This document shows, piece by piece, positions 8,730 through 17,220 of a stretch of DNA of 64,000 nt. The notes below the pieces were generated by a model. The model was not told the origin of the DNA, searched no databases, and was given only the letters and a program-made list of their open reading frames with translations. The stretch covers positions 2,852,001-2,916,000 of the forward strand of contig NZ_CP107009.1 of NCBI RefSeq assembly GCF_025725665.1, given 5' to 3'. The position numbers were made by a program, and so were the translations under genes. Position 1 is the stretch's first letter; each line of letters starts with the position of its first letter. The DNA is from Halomonas sp. LR3S48 (GTDB lineage: Bacteria; Pseudomonadota; Gammaproteobacteria; Pseudomonadales; Halomonadaceae).

Positions 8730-9875
8730 CTATTTTTTCGCCTCCATGCAGTCTGACCACAAGTCATTGAAAGCAGTTACCATTCGGTCGATAGTGAAAT
8801 GTGTCCTTATACGCTCCACCGAAGAATGGCGACGCTGAGCCCACAGCGAAGGGGATGTTTCGCGCTCATGGATTGCCGCAGATATGGCATCGGCAAGCTT
8901 TTTGGAGTCCCGAGGAGGGACAACCCAACCACACTTACCAATAATTACTGATGTATCTCCAACGTCTGTTCCGACACAGGGGGTCCCACATGCCATGGCC
9001 TCAGCAATCACGTTAGGAAAGGCTTCGCCAAATGAGCTAGAAAGGATATGAAGATCGATAACGTTCATGACTGCAGGGATATCCGACCGCAATCCAAGTA
9101 ATTTAATATTATGCTGAAGCCCAAACTCCTCAATCCACTTGCCTAGCGTGCTATTCTCAGCATCGAGATCGGCCCCTACCAACAGGCAGAGAAAACCCAC
9201 ACCGCGCGACTTGAGATCTGCCAAAGCCCTCAGTAGATTTTCGTGATCCTTCTGTACATTGAAACGGCCAACCATTCCCAAAACGGGTAAAAGCTGTTCG
9301 CTGTCACAAAGAAATATTCGACGCTCATTCTTATCCTCGGAATAGGGGTAAAAATCAGAAAGGTCGTAACCGTTGGGAATCACGACCAACTTGTCGGACC
9401 GGTACCCAAGTGATTCATGTACTCGCGCCGCCTCGTGTGCACAGCAGACAATTCTGGTGGGTATGAAGCCGGACAACGAAGCGCACAGTCGTGCAGTCAA
9501 CATTGATGACCGTGAACTCTTACCGCGTTCAAGTGCGGTATGTCGAACACCCCAACAGACATGGCGAATCCCGGCAAGACGAGCGCAAATGCCGCCAATC
9601 AGATCTGGGTGGTACATCCATGTCTGGACGATATCTGGGCGAAGCGATCTCAAAAGTCTCCAGAGAGCCAAAAAACCCTTGAATAGACCACCCTGCCGGG
9701 TGAAGCCCAGCGTCTCAACAACGATGCCTTGGTCGACTAACCTTTTCTCTAGTTCCCCACCTCCGATCATTGCAACGATAGTATGCTTGTTACACGTGTC
9801 GCTCATGCATAGGCGATACAGTGCCGACTGAGCTCCGCCAGGGTAGAGACTTGTAATAATGTGCATGATATGCAT
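8730..9875 (-). CDS. GT4-family glycosyltransferase
   Basis: The 381-residue product starts MHIMHIITSLYPGGAQSALYRL, the N-terminal strand and glycine loop of GT4 enzymes. It has GMVGRFNVQKDHENLLRAL at the start of the second domain and the donor-binding EAFPNVIAEAMACGTPCVGTD near residue 300. It should transfer a hexose or similar sugar from an NDP donor to the growing lipid-linked oligosaccharide in the cytoplasm. GAAGGTGG lies 9 bases before the ATG at 9875. Twenty codons of open frame upstream are not needed. Donor and linkage cannot be predicted. Confidence 0.87.
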   Translation of the reverse strand: MHIMHIITSLYPGGAQSALYRLCMSDTCNKHTIVAMIGGGELEKRLVDQGIVVETLGFTRQGGLFKGFLALWRLLRSLRPDIVQTWMYHPDLIGGICARLAGIRHVCWGVRHTALERGKSSRSSMLTARLCASLSGFIPTRIVCCAHEAARVHESLGYRSDKLVVIPNGYDLSDFYPYSEDKNERRIFLCDSEQLLPVLGMVGRFNVQKDHENLLRALADLKSRGVGFLCLLVGADLDAENSTLGKWIEEFGLQHNIKLLGLRSDIPAVMNVIDLHILSSSFGEAFPNVIAEAMACGTPCVGTDVGDTSVIIGKCGWVVPPRDSKKLADAISAAIHERETSPSLWAQRRHSSVERIRTHFTIDRMVTAFNDLWSDCMEAKK

Positions 9876-9918
9876 GACAGGAAAGCCACCTTCATGGGTA
9901 AGCAGATGCTTTCTTTTT

Positions 9919-10788
9919 CTAAATAGCGGGATCAAGCTCCCACAGCTTTCCTAACCATTTATCATAAATAATAGAGGAAAACTTACCTCTCCCTGAGGCA
10001 TGAGCAAAAGTTATTTCGCCGAAATAAATACTTCCATCAATGTTGTAAAGATCAATCCTGGCATGTGAAAAAGGAAGCGCCAGTAATTTCGCAATTTCGA
10101 GCATCCTGTCATACCCAGGCGGACGAACAATACTGGTTTTAAGACAAGGCTGCTTCCAGGAAAAGGGCAACCAATCTAGCGACTCGTTAAAAAAGGAGCG
10201 ATGCAACATCTTATGTCGATCGTAATCCATTTGTAATATTACAGTTTGCCTAGACCTATCAGGATCATTAAAAACATGAAACTTATAATCACAAGGGTCC
10301 GAACCATCTGCCATGCGCAACTTGCGCTCAACAAGAACCTTTGGCTTTACATGACTGTACCAAGGCTCCTGTTTTACTTTACCGTAGTCTTCCTTTAGTT
10401 GCTGATTGATATTGTGACAAACATTCCGGATGGTTTCTTCGCCATCTTCTTTATCAAGGAACTGAACGGGACCGGAGTTGTGGTTTGCCTTAACAACCAA
10501 AGAGCCATAATTTTCCATTAGCTGCTTGGCTTGGTTGGGCGTGATCATGTCGCCAACAAAAACACTGTCAATGATATGTTCACGACCTATCTTATCCGCC
10601 ACATATTCTTTTACCGCAATTTTGTCAGAGCATGTTATAAATAGAGGATTCTTCCAATATAATTTTCGATAGTTTACTTTCTGGTTATACGTAACAGGCT
10701 TTTTAAACTGAGGGTAATAACCCGCACGTAACATGAAGGCAGCTCTTTCACGAAGACCAACGGGAACCAAGCGATAAATTTTTTTCAT
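9919..10788 (-). CDS. TupA-like ATP-grasp protein
   Basis: The 289-residue protein resembles the TupA-like ATP-grasp family (PF14305), named from teichuronopeptide synthesis. The sequence shows LVVKANHNSGPVQFLD (ATP-binding strand and loop), CDYKFHVFND (conserved D-Y-K-F block), and a C-terminal HARIDLYNIDGSIYFGEITF stretch matching the metal-binding D-x-Y..E-x-T-F motif of this family. These proteins are often found in polysaccharide loci, annotated as glycosyltransferases or ligases, with mostly unproven reactions. The gene is distinctly AT-rich compared with its neighbours, which suggests recent transfer. It lies between a GT2 and a GT4 gene in the same direction. Confidence 0.75.
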   Translation of the reverse strand: MKKIYRLVPVGLRERAAFMLRAGYYPQFKKPVTYNQKVNYRKLYWKNPLFITCSDKIAVKEYVADKIGREHIIDSVFVGDMITPNQAKQLMENYGSLVVKANHNSGPVQFLDKEDGEETIRNVCHNINQQLKEDYGKVKQEPWYSHVKPKVLVERKLRMADGSDPCDYKFHVFNDPDRSRQTVILQMDYDRHKMLHRSFFNESLDWLPFSWKQPCLKTSIVRPPGYDRMLEIAKLLALPFSHARIDLYNIDGSIYFGEITFAHASGRGKFSSIIYDKWLGKLWELDPAI

Positions 10789-10824
10789 GATACACTCCGT
10801 TCCTAAAAGGAAGTAGGATCCAGA

Positions 10825-11772
10825 CTAACGAGATGAAGAATGGTGTTTGTGAAGAGATACAAGAACCTCAAAAGGCAACAGAGAAACCAGAAACCACTTA
10901 CAGCAATAGATAAAATCAACATCCCAGTAGAAAGACTTGCAGAGCTCAGAAGTCTCTATGGAGGAACTGGCTTTTTTATTTTCAAGCCAAGCATATTTCA
11001 CCATTTTATTCGCATATTTCTTTAATGCCTTAGACTGTCTTTCATCAATATAGGGCTCCAAGTCGCTCACCATTTCATGAAACAAACGCATCGAAGGTAC
11101 ACTATTTCGAGAAACGAAAGAGGCTTGACGATAAGAGATAGAAGCAACATGAGGAGACCAAATCATGCGTTTCATTCTTGCTATTAGCATTACCCAGGTA
11201 TAAAGGTCCCCTGAGCGCTCGGCACGCCCCTCCGGAAAGATAGAATTTCGGTAGAGCGAATCCCGCTTTACGAGTATCGAGTTTGTCCCCATTGCCCTTA
11301 ACCCCTTGCAAGCGAACTCAAGGTAGTCAGATAAGTAAAGTATCTGAGAACCTTGAGAAATAAATCGTTTTGCAAAAGGATCCAGCTTCATAGTTCCGTT
11401 CACCTCGCTCATCCGTGCGGCACTGATAATGGGAATGTCTGGAAACTCGCTAGCTATTCGCATCGATTGAGTGAGATGCTCAGGAAACCAAGCGTCATCG
11501 GCATCGAGCAAAGCAATCCAGCTCCCCCGGGCTTCGCGGATGCCATAGTTACGAGCGGCATATCCGCCCGGTCCGGGTTGCGAACGGTGAAGCACACGGA
11601 TTCTGGAATCCTTGAATTCCGCCACCTTCTCCATGCTGCGATCTGTGGAAGCATCGTCGACGACTATGATTTCAAACTCAGTGTAAGTCTGGTCCAACGC
11701 TGATTTAATCGCTCGTGAAACGTAATTCTCTTTATTGTATACAGGTACCACAATAGAAATTAGGGGACGCAT
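10825..11772 (-). CDS. GT2-family glycosyltransferase
   Basis: The 315-residue protein has a standard GT-A fold start, RPLISIVVPVYNKENYVSRA, then IIVVDDASTDRS (nucleotide-binding Asp pair) and the metal-binding DADDAWFPEHL near residue 92. The C-terminal part has one hydrophobic stretch near the end (about residues 285-305), so it may associate with the membrane. An AAGGGAGA site lies upstream of the ATG. It follows the Wzy-like gene and precedes the TupA-like gene. The sugar transferred is unknown. Confidence 0.87.
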   Translation of the reverse strand: MRPLISIVVPVYNKENYVSRAIKSALDQTYTEFEIIVVDDASTDRSMEKVAEFKDSRIRVLHRSQPGPGGYAARNYGIREARGSWIALLDADDAWFPEHLTQSMRIASEFPDIPIISAARMSEVNGTMKLDPFAKRFISQGSQILYLSDYLEFACKGLRAMGTNSILVKRDSLYRNSIFPEGRAERSGDLYTWVMLIARMKRMIWSPHVASISYRQASFVSRNSVPSMRLFHEMVSDLEPYIDERQSKALKKYANKMVKYAWLENKKASSSIETSELCKSFYWDVDFIYCCKWFLVSLLPFEVLVSLHKHHSSSR

Positions 11773-11814
11773 GACTATCTCCCTTTGTGCATACGAAAAT
11801 ATAGAGTCGCCAAA

Positions 11815-13155
11815 TCACCGCGCGGAATCGGAGGCTGTTTTCTTATCAATAGACTGCCAAGAAGAATATCTGTAACAGAGCCCAACTCCAATAATCAACC
11901 ACATAAGCCTTGCCGAATATCCTTTGAAAATAAAGGGCTCCTTGTACTCAGCAATAAACATGATAATCATGAATACGATCCAGAAACTTTTGTAATGCGT
12001 TACGCTATATACGCATTTTCCAAGAAAGGCTACAAAAAAGTAGAATGTAATCGCCACGGGAATTCCCAAAGCAGTGAACATTCGCATGTAACCTAGGTCC
12101 ACACTTCGCCTTAAACTAAAGTCACCGCTATGCACACCAACTCCGAACAACAGCTTAGGCCATTCGGTAGGAATATTTATCATTCTTGCCAAAGCCGCAG
12201 TGGTTCCTTCTTGCTGTACGCCCTCTATGCCTTGATATAAGAAACTTATAGAATAAGAAAGAACGTTTTCCGGAAAGAGAAAGGCGAAGACAGGTGGAAC
12301 AGCCATGACGATACCAGCAATAGTGATATAGAGGATGAAACGACGAAGCGACAGCTTTTCCTTTGAAAATAAAAAATTAAGAACATGAAATAATGTGATC
12401 CCAATAATTGCCACCACTATCCCTGTACGCCCAATAAACAAGAGAGACGTAAAAATGGTTACCGAAGCTGTAACAAAATAAAGAAACCCTATTTTTTTCT
12501 TGACATAAAGCGCCTGAAGAAGTATCAAAGCCGTGCCATGGAACAGTGAGAGATTTGCCGCCCCGCCAGAAGCTATTCCTCGGAGACGGAATTCTCTCGT
12601 AAGATAATCAATATTAGAATTCTCCGGCTGATAAAGCATCGATTCAATAAAATTTCTAAACGCCGGAAAGTTATACTCTACAAGGATGATCAAAGAGTTT
12701 ACGAACACGATAAAAACCACAAGCTTGAAGCACAAAGTCAAGACCTGATCCATGTCCAGTGACTTTATCATTAGTGATAAAGCCAGCACATATCCCAGCA
12801 GAATATAAAGAGCAATTTGTATCATGTAAGTCAAGAAGGTCGTAGCAAAAACCTCAGTGTAAAAAATGAAAACTGTTAAGTTATACAAACAAAATAGGCA
12901 AAGCACAATAAAAGTTACTAACAAGGGGACTTGCTGCACTGCCTTGAGAGAAATGGCCGGATGTGATCCCAGTAACAGCGCAATCGACAACATCCCGCCG
13001 TGAAGCACAGCAGCTCGAAGATCGAAATATGGGCTCAGTAGGTAAAGATACAAGAATAGAGTTATCCAGCAGATATGCGCAGAGCTAACTCCATGTATAT
13101 AACGGAGCCCACCGCGAATGCTATCAACATCTGCTGTCTTGGTCGTATACTTCAC
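11815..13155 (-). CDS. Wzy-like O-antigen/exopolysaccharide polymerase
   Basis: The 446-residue product is a polytopic membrane protein with about eleven hydrophobic segments and one larger loop (about residues 190-220 and 300-350). It contains SLLFIGRTGIVVAIIG, similar to the short conserved motif of Wzy/O-antigen polymerase family members. Sequence identity in this family is low, so the assignment rests on topology, size and position between wzc and the glycosyltransferases. It would polymerise undecaprenyl-linked repeat units in the periplasm. The start codon is GTG, with GAAGGTGG upstream. The gene is AT-rich, as is common for Wzy genes acquired by transfer. Confidence 0.72.
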   Translation of the reverse strand: MKYTTKTADVDSIRGGLRYIHGVSSAHICWITLFLYLYLLSPYFDLRAAVLHGGMLSIALLLGSHPAISLKAVQQVPLLVTFIVLCLFCLYNLTVFIFYTEVFATTFLTYMIQIALYILLGYVLALSLMIKSLDMDQVLTLCFKLVVFIVFVNSLIILVEYNFPAFRNFIESMLYQPENSNIDYLTREFRLRGIASGGAANLSLFHGTALILLQALYVKKKIGFLYFVTASVTIFTSLLFIGRTGIVVAIIGITLFHVLNFLFSKEKLSLRRFILYITIAGIVMAVPPVFAFLFPENVLSYSISFLYQGIEGVQQEGTTAALARMINIPTEWPKLLFGVGVHSGDFSLRRSVDLGYMRMFTALGIPVAITFYFFVAFLGKCVYSVTHYKSFWIVFMIIMFIAEYKEPFIFKGYSARLMWLIIGVGLCYRYSSWQSIDKKTASDSAR

Positions 13156-13235
13156 GGCATGCCACCTTCAACATGGATGTAGAAGATAAGCTCCCAAAGC
13201 CTGGTGGTTTGCCCAACAGGCTGTGGCGGGCATTT

Positions 13236-15470
13236 TTATTTATATGAATAGCTGTAATAGCCGTAGCCATAACTAAGGGCTGCCGTTTTCTCGATGGCGT
13301 TTAAAATGCATCCCTGCACATGCACGCCTGTATTCGCCAACCTGCGTGACGCAACTCTCACTTCCCTTATCGGGTTGACGCCAAAGCGAGCAACCAGAAG
13401 AGACGTTCCGGCAACCTTGCCTATGATCGACGCATCGGTGACCGCCAGAACAGGAGGAGTATCAATGAGTACAAGGTCATACTCCTGCCCGACCTTGCCA
13501 ATCGCCTCAGCGAAGCTATGGCGCATCAGAAGTTCCGATGGGTTAGGCGGCGCCACACCACGGGTCATGTAATGCAGCCCGGGCACATCCGAGCGCCTGA
13601 TCGCCTGCTCAACAGGCAGCTGGCTGGCGAGCACTTCGGAGAGACCATTTTCTGACTTGTCGTTGAAGGTAAAGTGCAAATTACCCTTGCGCATATCCGC
13701 ATCAATGACCAAGACTTTCTGTCCTGCTTGAGCACAAACAAAGGCTAGATTGATGGTAACAAAGCTCTTGCCTATGCCAGGGCTAGGGCCCGTAATCATA
13801 ATTGCATTATTGCGCGAATCCATCATGGCGAAGTGGAGACTGGTACGAAGTCCGCGAATAGCCTCGACGGCCATGTCCGTCGGGTACAACTTGGCAAGAA
13901 AACTCCCAATGGCATGTTGGCTTGCTTTGTTATTACGATATTTGACTCGTTTTACCAGTTTCATCTGGTCTGCCGAGCGGGGAACCGTCGCATAGACAGG
14001 AAGCCCGATATCTTCCAGTTGCTCAGCACTCTCGACACCTTTGCTTAAAAAGCCACGCAGCAAAACAAAGCTTACGGCCAGCAAGAACCCAACTAAAAGT
14101 GAAATTATTACGATTAAGCTAGATTTAGGCTTAATGGGAATTGACCGAGTCATAGCAAAATCAATGATTCTTACATTGCCAACGGTTGCGGCTTTGGCAA
14201 TGTTGAGCTCTTGCATGCGGTTCAAGAGCTGGACATATATTTGTTGAGTGACTTCGACATCACGGTTCATGCGCAGGATCTGCTGCTGGGTTTCCGGCAG
14301 GTTGCTGGTACGCTGTTCCATGTTGGCACGTTCGCGCTGTAGCTGAGCCCTTTTCTCAAGCAATGCAGCATAGACAGGATGATTGGGAGTGAACCTACGT
14401 GACAATTCAGCTTCCTGCATTTCAAGATCGTTCAAGCGACTCTCAATGTCCACCATGCCGGCAAGCATGTTGCGTGTTTCTTCAGTGAGATCCACGCTTT
14501 CCTGCTCCATTCTATATGTATTAAGCCGATTCTCCGCCTCAACCAATTGCTCACGTACTTTAGGCAGTTGTTCATCCAGGAACACAAGACTGTTTTCTGC
14601 TTCAGCTGCCTGCCTGGCAATATTTTGGGCCAAGTATACTTCTGAAATCGCATCCAGTGAGGACTTCACTTCATCCTTGTCGGGCCCTGTTAGAATAAGC
14701 TGTAAAACACCTGTGTCGCGCTCACCCTTCTGAGTGACGACAAAACGGTTTCTGAGGTAATCGATAGTGGCCTGCTGGCTACGCTTCCGCAGTTCGAACT
14801 GAGCTCCAATCGGCGCTTGTATCTCGCTTATGTATATTTCCAGCCAAGGATTGGTTGATTCGGAGCGCTCGCCGGAACGACCAAACAGTAATTCCTCGCC
14901 TTCAGGACCAAGAACTCGATACCCGCCCTCAGCAACCTCAAGCGTTAGCGGCTTGTTTTCCAGCTCGGGAGCAACGCTTAATGACTCTACATAAATATGC
15001 TCACCGCCCCAAATTTCCGGTCTACCCTGCGCGAAACCGGGGCGAGGTATATCGTAGCGGATAATCGCATTACCAATAAGTGGAAATACCACAGGAGTCA
15101 CACTGATATCCAATTTCTGCCTATTTGCAGCCTGCCCGACAATAAGCCGTGACTGGAGTATTTCCATCTGGGCGCCGGTTATCGGCTCCTCTTGCAGTAG
15201 CATCGCAGCGATTTCATCTGCACCCGTTCTAGGTCCTGTCTTTTCAACCTGAACAAGCGCATCTCCTTGATAAATAGGTGTGGCCAACAGCGAATATACA
15301 GCCCCCACAAAGCCGAATAGCAAGGTCAATATTATAATTTTCCATTTATTATCTACGAGCATGCCCAGCATGCGCCCTAGGTCAACGTTCTCATCCCCAG
15401 GTAGGCTGGCAGCCGGCGCCATACCAGAACCGGTACTGAGAACCGGGCTATTTGAACTCAAGCTATTCAT
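13236..15470 (-). CDS. wzc: Wzc-like polysaccharide co-polymerase and BY-kinase
   Basis: This 744-residue protein combines a Wzz domain (first membrane segment about residues 44-63; coiled-coil periplasmic region about 250-420; second segment SLIVIISLLVGFLLAVSFVLL near 445) with a C-terminal bacterial tyrosine kinase domain. The kinase shows Walker A GPSPGIGKS, Walker A' VLVIDADMRKG and Walker B LVLIDTPP. It ends in a tyrosine cluster (YGYGYYSYSYK) that is the autophosphorylation tail. Wzc controls chain length and partners Wza. The ATG at 15,470 has GAGGGA upstream; a TTG two codons earlier is less likely. The phosphatase at 918-1355 probably reverses its phosphorylation. Confidence 0.93.
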   Translation of the reverse strand: MNSLSSNSPVLSTGSGMAPAASLPGDENVDLGRMLGMLVDNKWKIIILTLLFGFVGAVYSLLATPIYQGDALVQVEKTGPRTGADEIAAMLLQEEPITGAQMEILQSRLIVGQAANRQKLDISVTPVVFPLIGNAIIRYDIPRPGFAQGRPEIWGGEHIYVESLSVAPELENKPLTLEVAEGGYRVLGPEGEELLFGRSGERSESTNPWLEIYISEIQAPIGAQFELRKRSQQATIDYLRNRFVVTQKGERDTGVLQLILTGPDKDEVKSSLDAISEVYLAQNIARQAAEAENSLVFLDEQLPKVREQLVEAENRLNTYRMEQESVDLTEETRNMLAGMVDIESRLNDLEMQEAELSRRFTPNHPVYAALLEKRAQLQRERANMEQRTSNLPETQQQILRMNRDVEVTQQIYVQLLNRMQELNIAKAATVGNVRIIDFAMTRSIPIKPKSSLIVIISLLVGFLLAVSFVLLRGFLSKGVESAEQLEDIGLPVYATVPRSADQMKLVKRVKYRNNKASQHAIGSFLAKLYPTDMAVEAIRGLRTSLHFAMMDSRNNAIMITGPSPGIGKSFVTINLAFVCAQAGQKVLVIDADMRKGNLHFTFNDKSENGLSEVLASQLPVEQAIRRSDVPGLHYMTRGVAPPNPSELLMRHSFAEAIGKVGQEYDLVLIDTPPVLAVTDASIIGKVAGTSLLVARFGVNPIREVRVASRRLANTGVHVQGCILNAIEKTAALSYGYGYYSYSYK

Positions 15471-15592
15471 CGTCAACCATCCCTCTGAGCACGCGCATCA
15501 ATAGCGACTTGGATAGAATCTCAACAATGGCGGGCACAATAGCTTTTCGTACTTATTAAAATGTGCCCACCATAGACAAGAGCTTCGCTGTT

Positions 15593-16714
15593 TTAGAGAT
15601 CGCCAATTTCGTTGGAGGTCGACGCCACATTACCGGGCAACGATATGGACGGCAAAAGCAGACTAATAACATTATTCCAGCGCGCCAGCGGAGCCGAGGT
15701 TACGTAAACGACATCATGTGGTTCGAGAGGAAAATAGGAACCCATATTAAGCGCGACGGCATTGGAAATATCGAGCTGGTATACGGTCGCCATTTTTTCA
15801 CTTCCGGCAGGATTACCACGAATAACGAAAATACCTGAAGGTTCGGCCCTAGACTCGACAACCCCACCCGCGCGCCCTAGTGCGTCGGTCAGGCTCATAC
15901 GCTCCCTGCCCGTTGTGATATTACCTGGATTCCTTACTTGTCCCATTACCGATATGTTCTGGTTTTCAGAAGAAGCAATATGAAGGACGTCGCCTGGCTG
16001 CAGAAGCGAATTGTGTGCCAAGTTCCCTCTTTTCAGCATTTCATAAAGAGAAAAAGTTTTCTCCTGACCGTTCCGACTCAAAATTATATTATGCCAGTTC
16101 GCATTCTCCGTTGCTCCACCAGCAGCGCTGATCGCATCCAGTATTGTCATCGGAACATTTGTGATAGGCTGTGCCCCAGGCGTATTGACCTCGCCGCTCA
16201 CGTAAACTTTTTTGGAGTTAAAAGCAGCCACCCTGACCTCAACTTGAGGCTCGGTAACGTAAGTTGCAAGGCGGCTGGTAATCATTTGCCGAATTTCACC
16301 AACCGTGCGTCCTTCGACTTTTAAATTTCCTATGTAGGGATAGTAGATAGTCCCATCGGAGTGAACTATATTTCCAGACTCCTCCGCACTACGCTCCCCA
16401 CCCGCCGGGATGGTAAGTTCTGGGTGCTCATAGACAACTATATTCAGCACGTCACCTGGGCCAACACGGTATACATAATTTTCAATTTCACTCGCTAACT
16501 CCGGAGTGACGCCTTGTGCTTTGCTTGTATCGTTATCCATGCGATACCCCGAAATCAATTCGGGAGTGATCGTAACGATATCAATTTGTTCATCCAATGA
16601 AACTTCCTGCGCTTCATAGTCGATGTGACCTCCAGGCGCAAGGGCGCACCCACCTGCCATGCCCAGTGGCAGCAATGCAGCAACGAAGCAGGCACCACGT
16701 GCAAATTTGTTCAT
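15593..16714 (-). CDS. wza: Wza-like outer-membrane polysaccharide export lipoprotein
   Basis: The 373-residue product begins MNKFARGACFVAALLPLGMAGGCAL, a lipoprotein signal with lipid-acceptor Cys at residue 23. A polysaccharide export domain follows (YRVGPGDVLNIVVYEHPEL, about residue 85), then SLBB-type repeats (KVYVSGEVNTPGAQPI and NISVMGQVRNPGNI). It would form the octameric export channel for the polymer together with Wzc. GGGAGAA lies upstream of the ATG at 16,714. The frame is open 52 codons further upstream but lacks a signal sequence there, so the shorter start is preferred. It heads a block that continues into wzc and wzy. Confidence 0.92.
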   Translation of the reverse strand: MNKFARGACFVAALLPLGMAGGCALAPGGHIDYEAQEVSLDEQIDIVTITPELISGYRMDNDTSKAQGVTPELASEIENYVYRVGPGDVLNIVVYEHPELTIPAGGERSAEESGNIVHSDGTIYYPYIGNLKVEGRTVGEIRQMITSRLATYVTEPQVEVRVAAFNSKKVYVSGEVNTPGAQPITNVPMTILDAISAAGGATENANWHNIILSRNGQEKTFSLYEMLKRGNLAHNSLLQPGDVLHIASSENQNISVMGQVRNPGNITTGRERMSLTDALGRAGGVVESRAEPSGIFVIRGNPAGSEKMATVYQLDISNAVALNMGSYFPLEPHDVVYVTSAPLARWNNVISLLLPSISLPGNVASTSNEIGDL

Positions 16715-17220
16715 TGTCTTCTCCCTTGCTTTCGAGACATTCCGAGTGCTCATGGCAGTTTCCCCTAACATGCGCCCCCCTAATAAGCAGCCAAACTCTA
16801 GGGTGCTGCATATAGATCTAATCCTTTTCCTAGTTTCCCTTCTACCTGCTAGCTGAAAGCTTGAGTACATCAGTCATTCAGCCATTTTTTACATGAATGC
16901 AATAACCATTACACAAGATTACAAAAAATACGAACCTGAAAGAGCATGGATTTCTTCATCCGTACAGGTTGAGTCGAGGCATGATAGAATGTCAGTGACT
17001 ACTAGGCTTATCACACCTAATCAATTGATATTTTAATATTTTTACTAGGGTGTGAATTATGACTTGGTTAATATGCTATCCGCGCCCAGCAGTTGTACGC
17101 TTGGAGCCATGATCGGTATGAAAAAATTAAGCCACTCAACCCTTTTTGGCTTAGAAATGGATTCACCGTCTGGATAGTGACTTTCCTTTTCTTTAGCTTT
17201 ACACCCATAAATTCCGTTCA
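16715..17220. other. AT-rich leader region upstream of wza, no gene seen
   Basis: About 500 bases lie between the stop of the acyltransferase and wza, with no credible ORF. As wza is the first gene of its block, this should hold the promoter and a long 5' leader. A nested inverted repeat lies at 17,012-17,054. I found no perfect ops element here. Several weak -35/-10 candidates exist in the AT-rich part, but none is convincing. Confidence 0.5.
17012..17054. repeat. Nested inverted repeats in wza upstream region
   Basis: CACACCTA (17,012-17,019) and TAGGGTGTG (17,046-17,054) are inverted with one unmatched base. Between them lies the perfect 10-base palindrome ATCAATTGAT (17,020-17,029). This could be a regulator-binding site or an RNA structure in the long wza leader; no function is known. 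Confidence 0.35.

Noticed and set aside
16836..16866. GCAGGTAG-containing stretch upstream of wza, resembling part of an ops element
   Set aside because: On the minus strand it reads AGCAGGTAGAAGG, sharing only the GGTAG core with GGCGGTAGCGTG. That is too weak beside the perfect site at 29,596-29,607.
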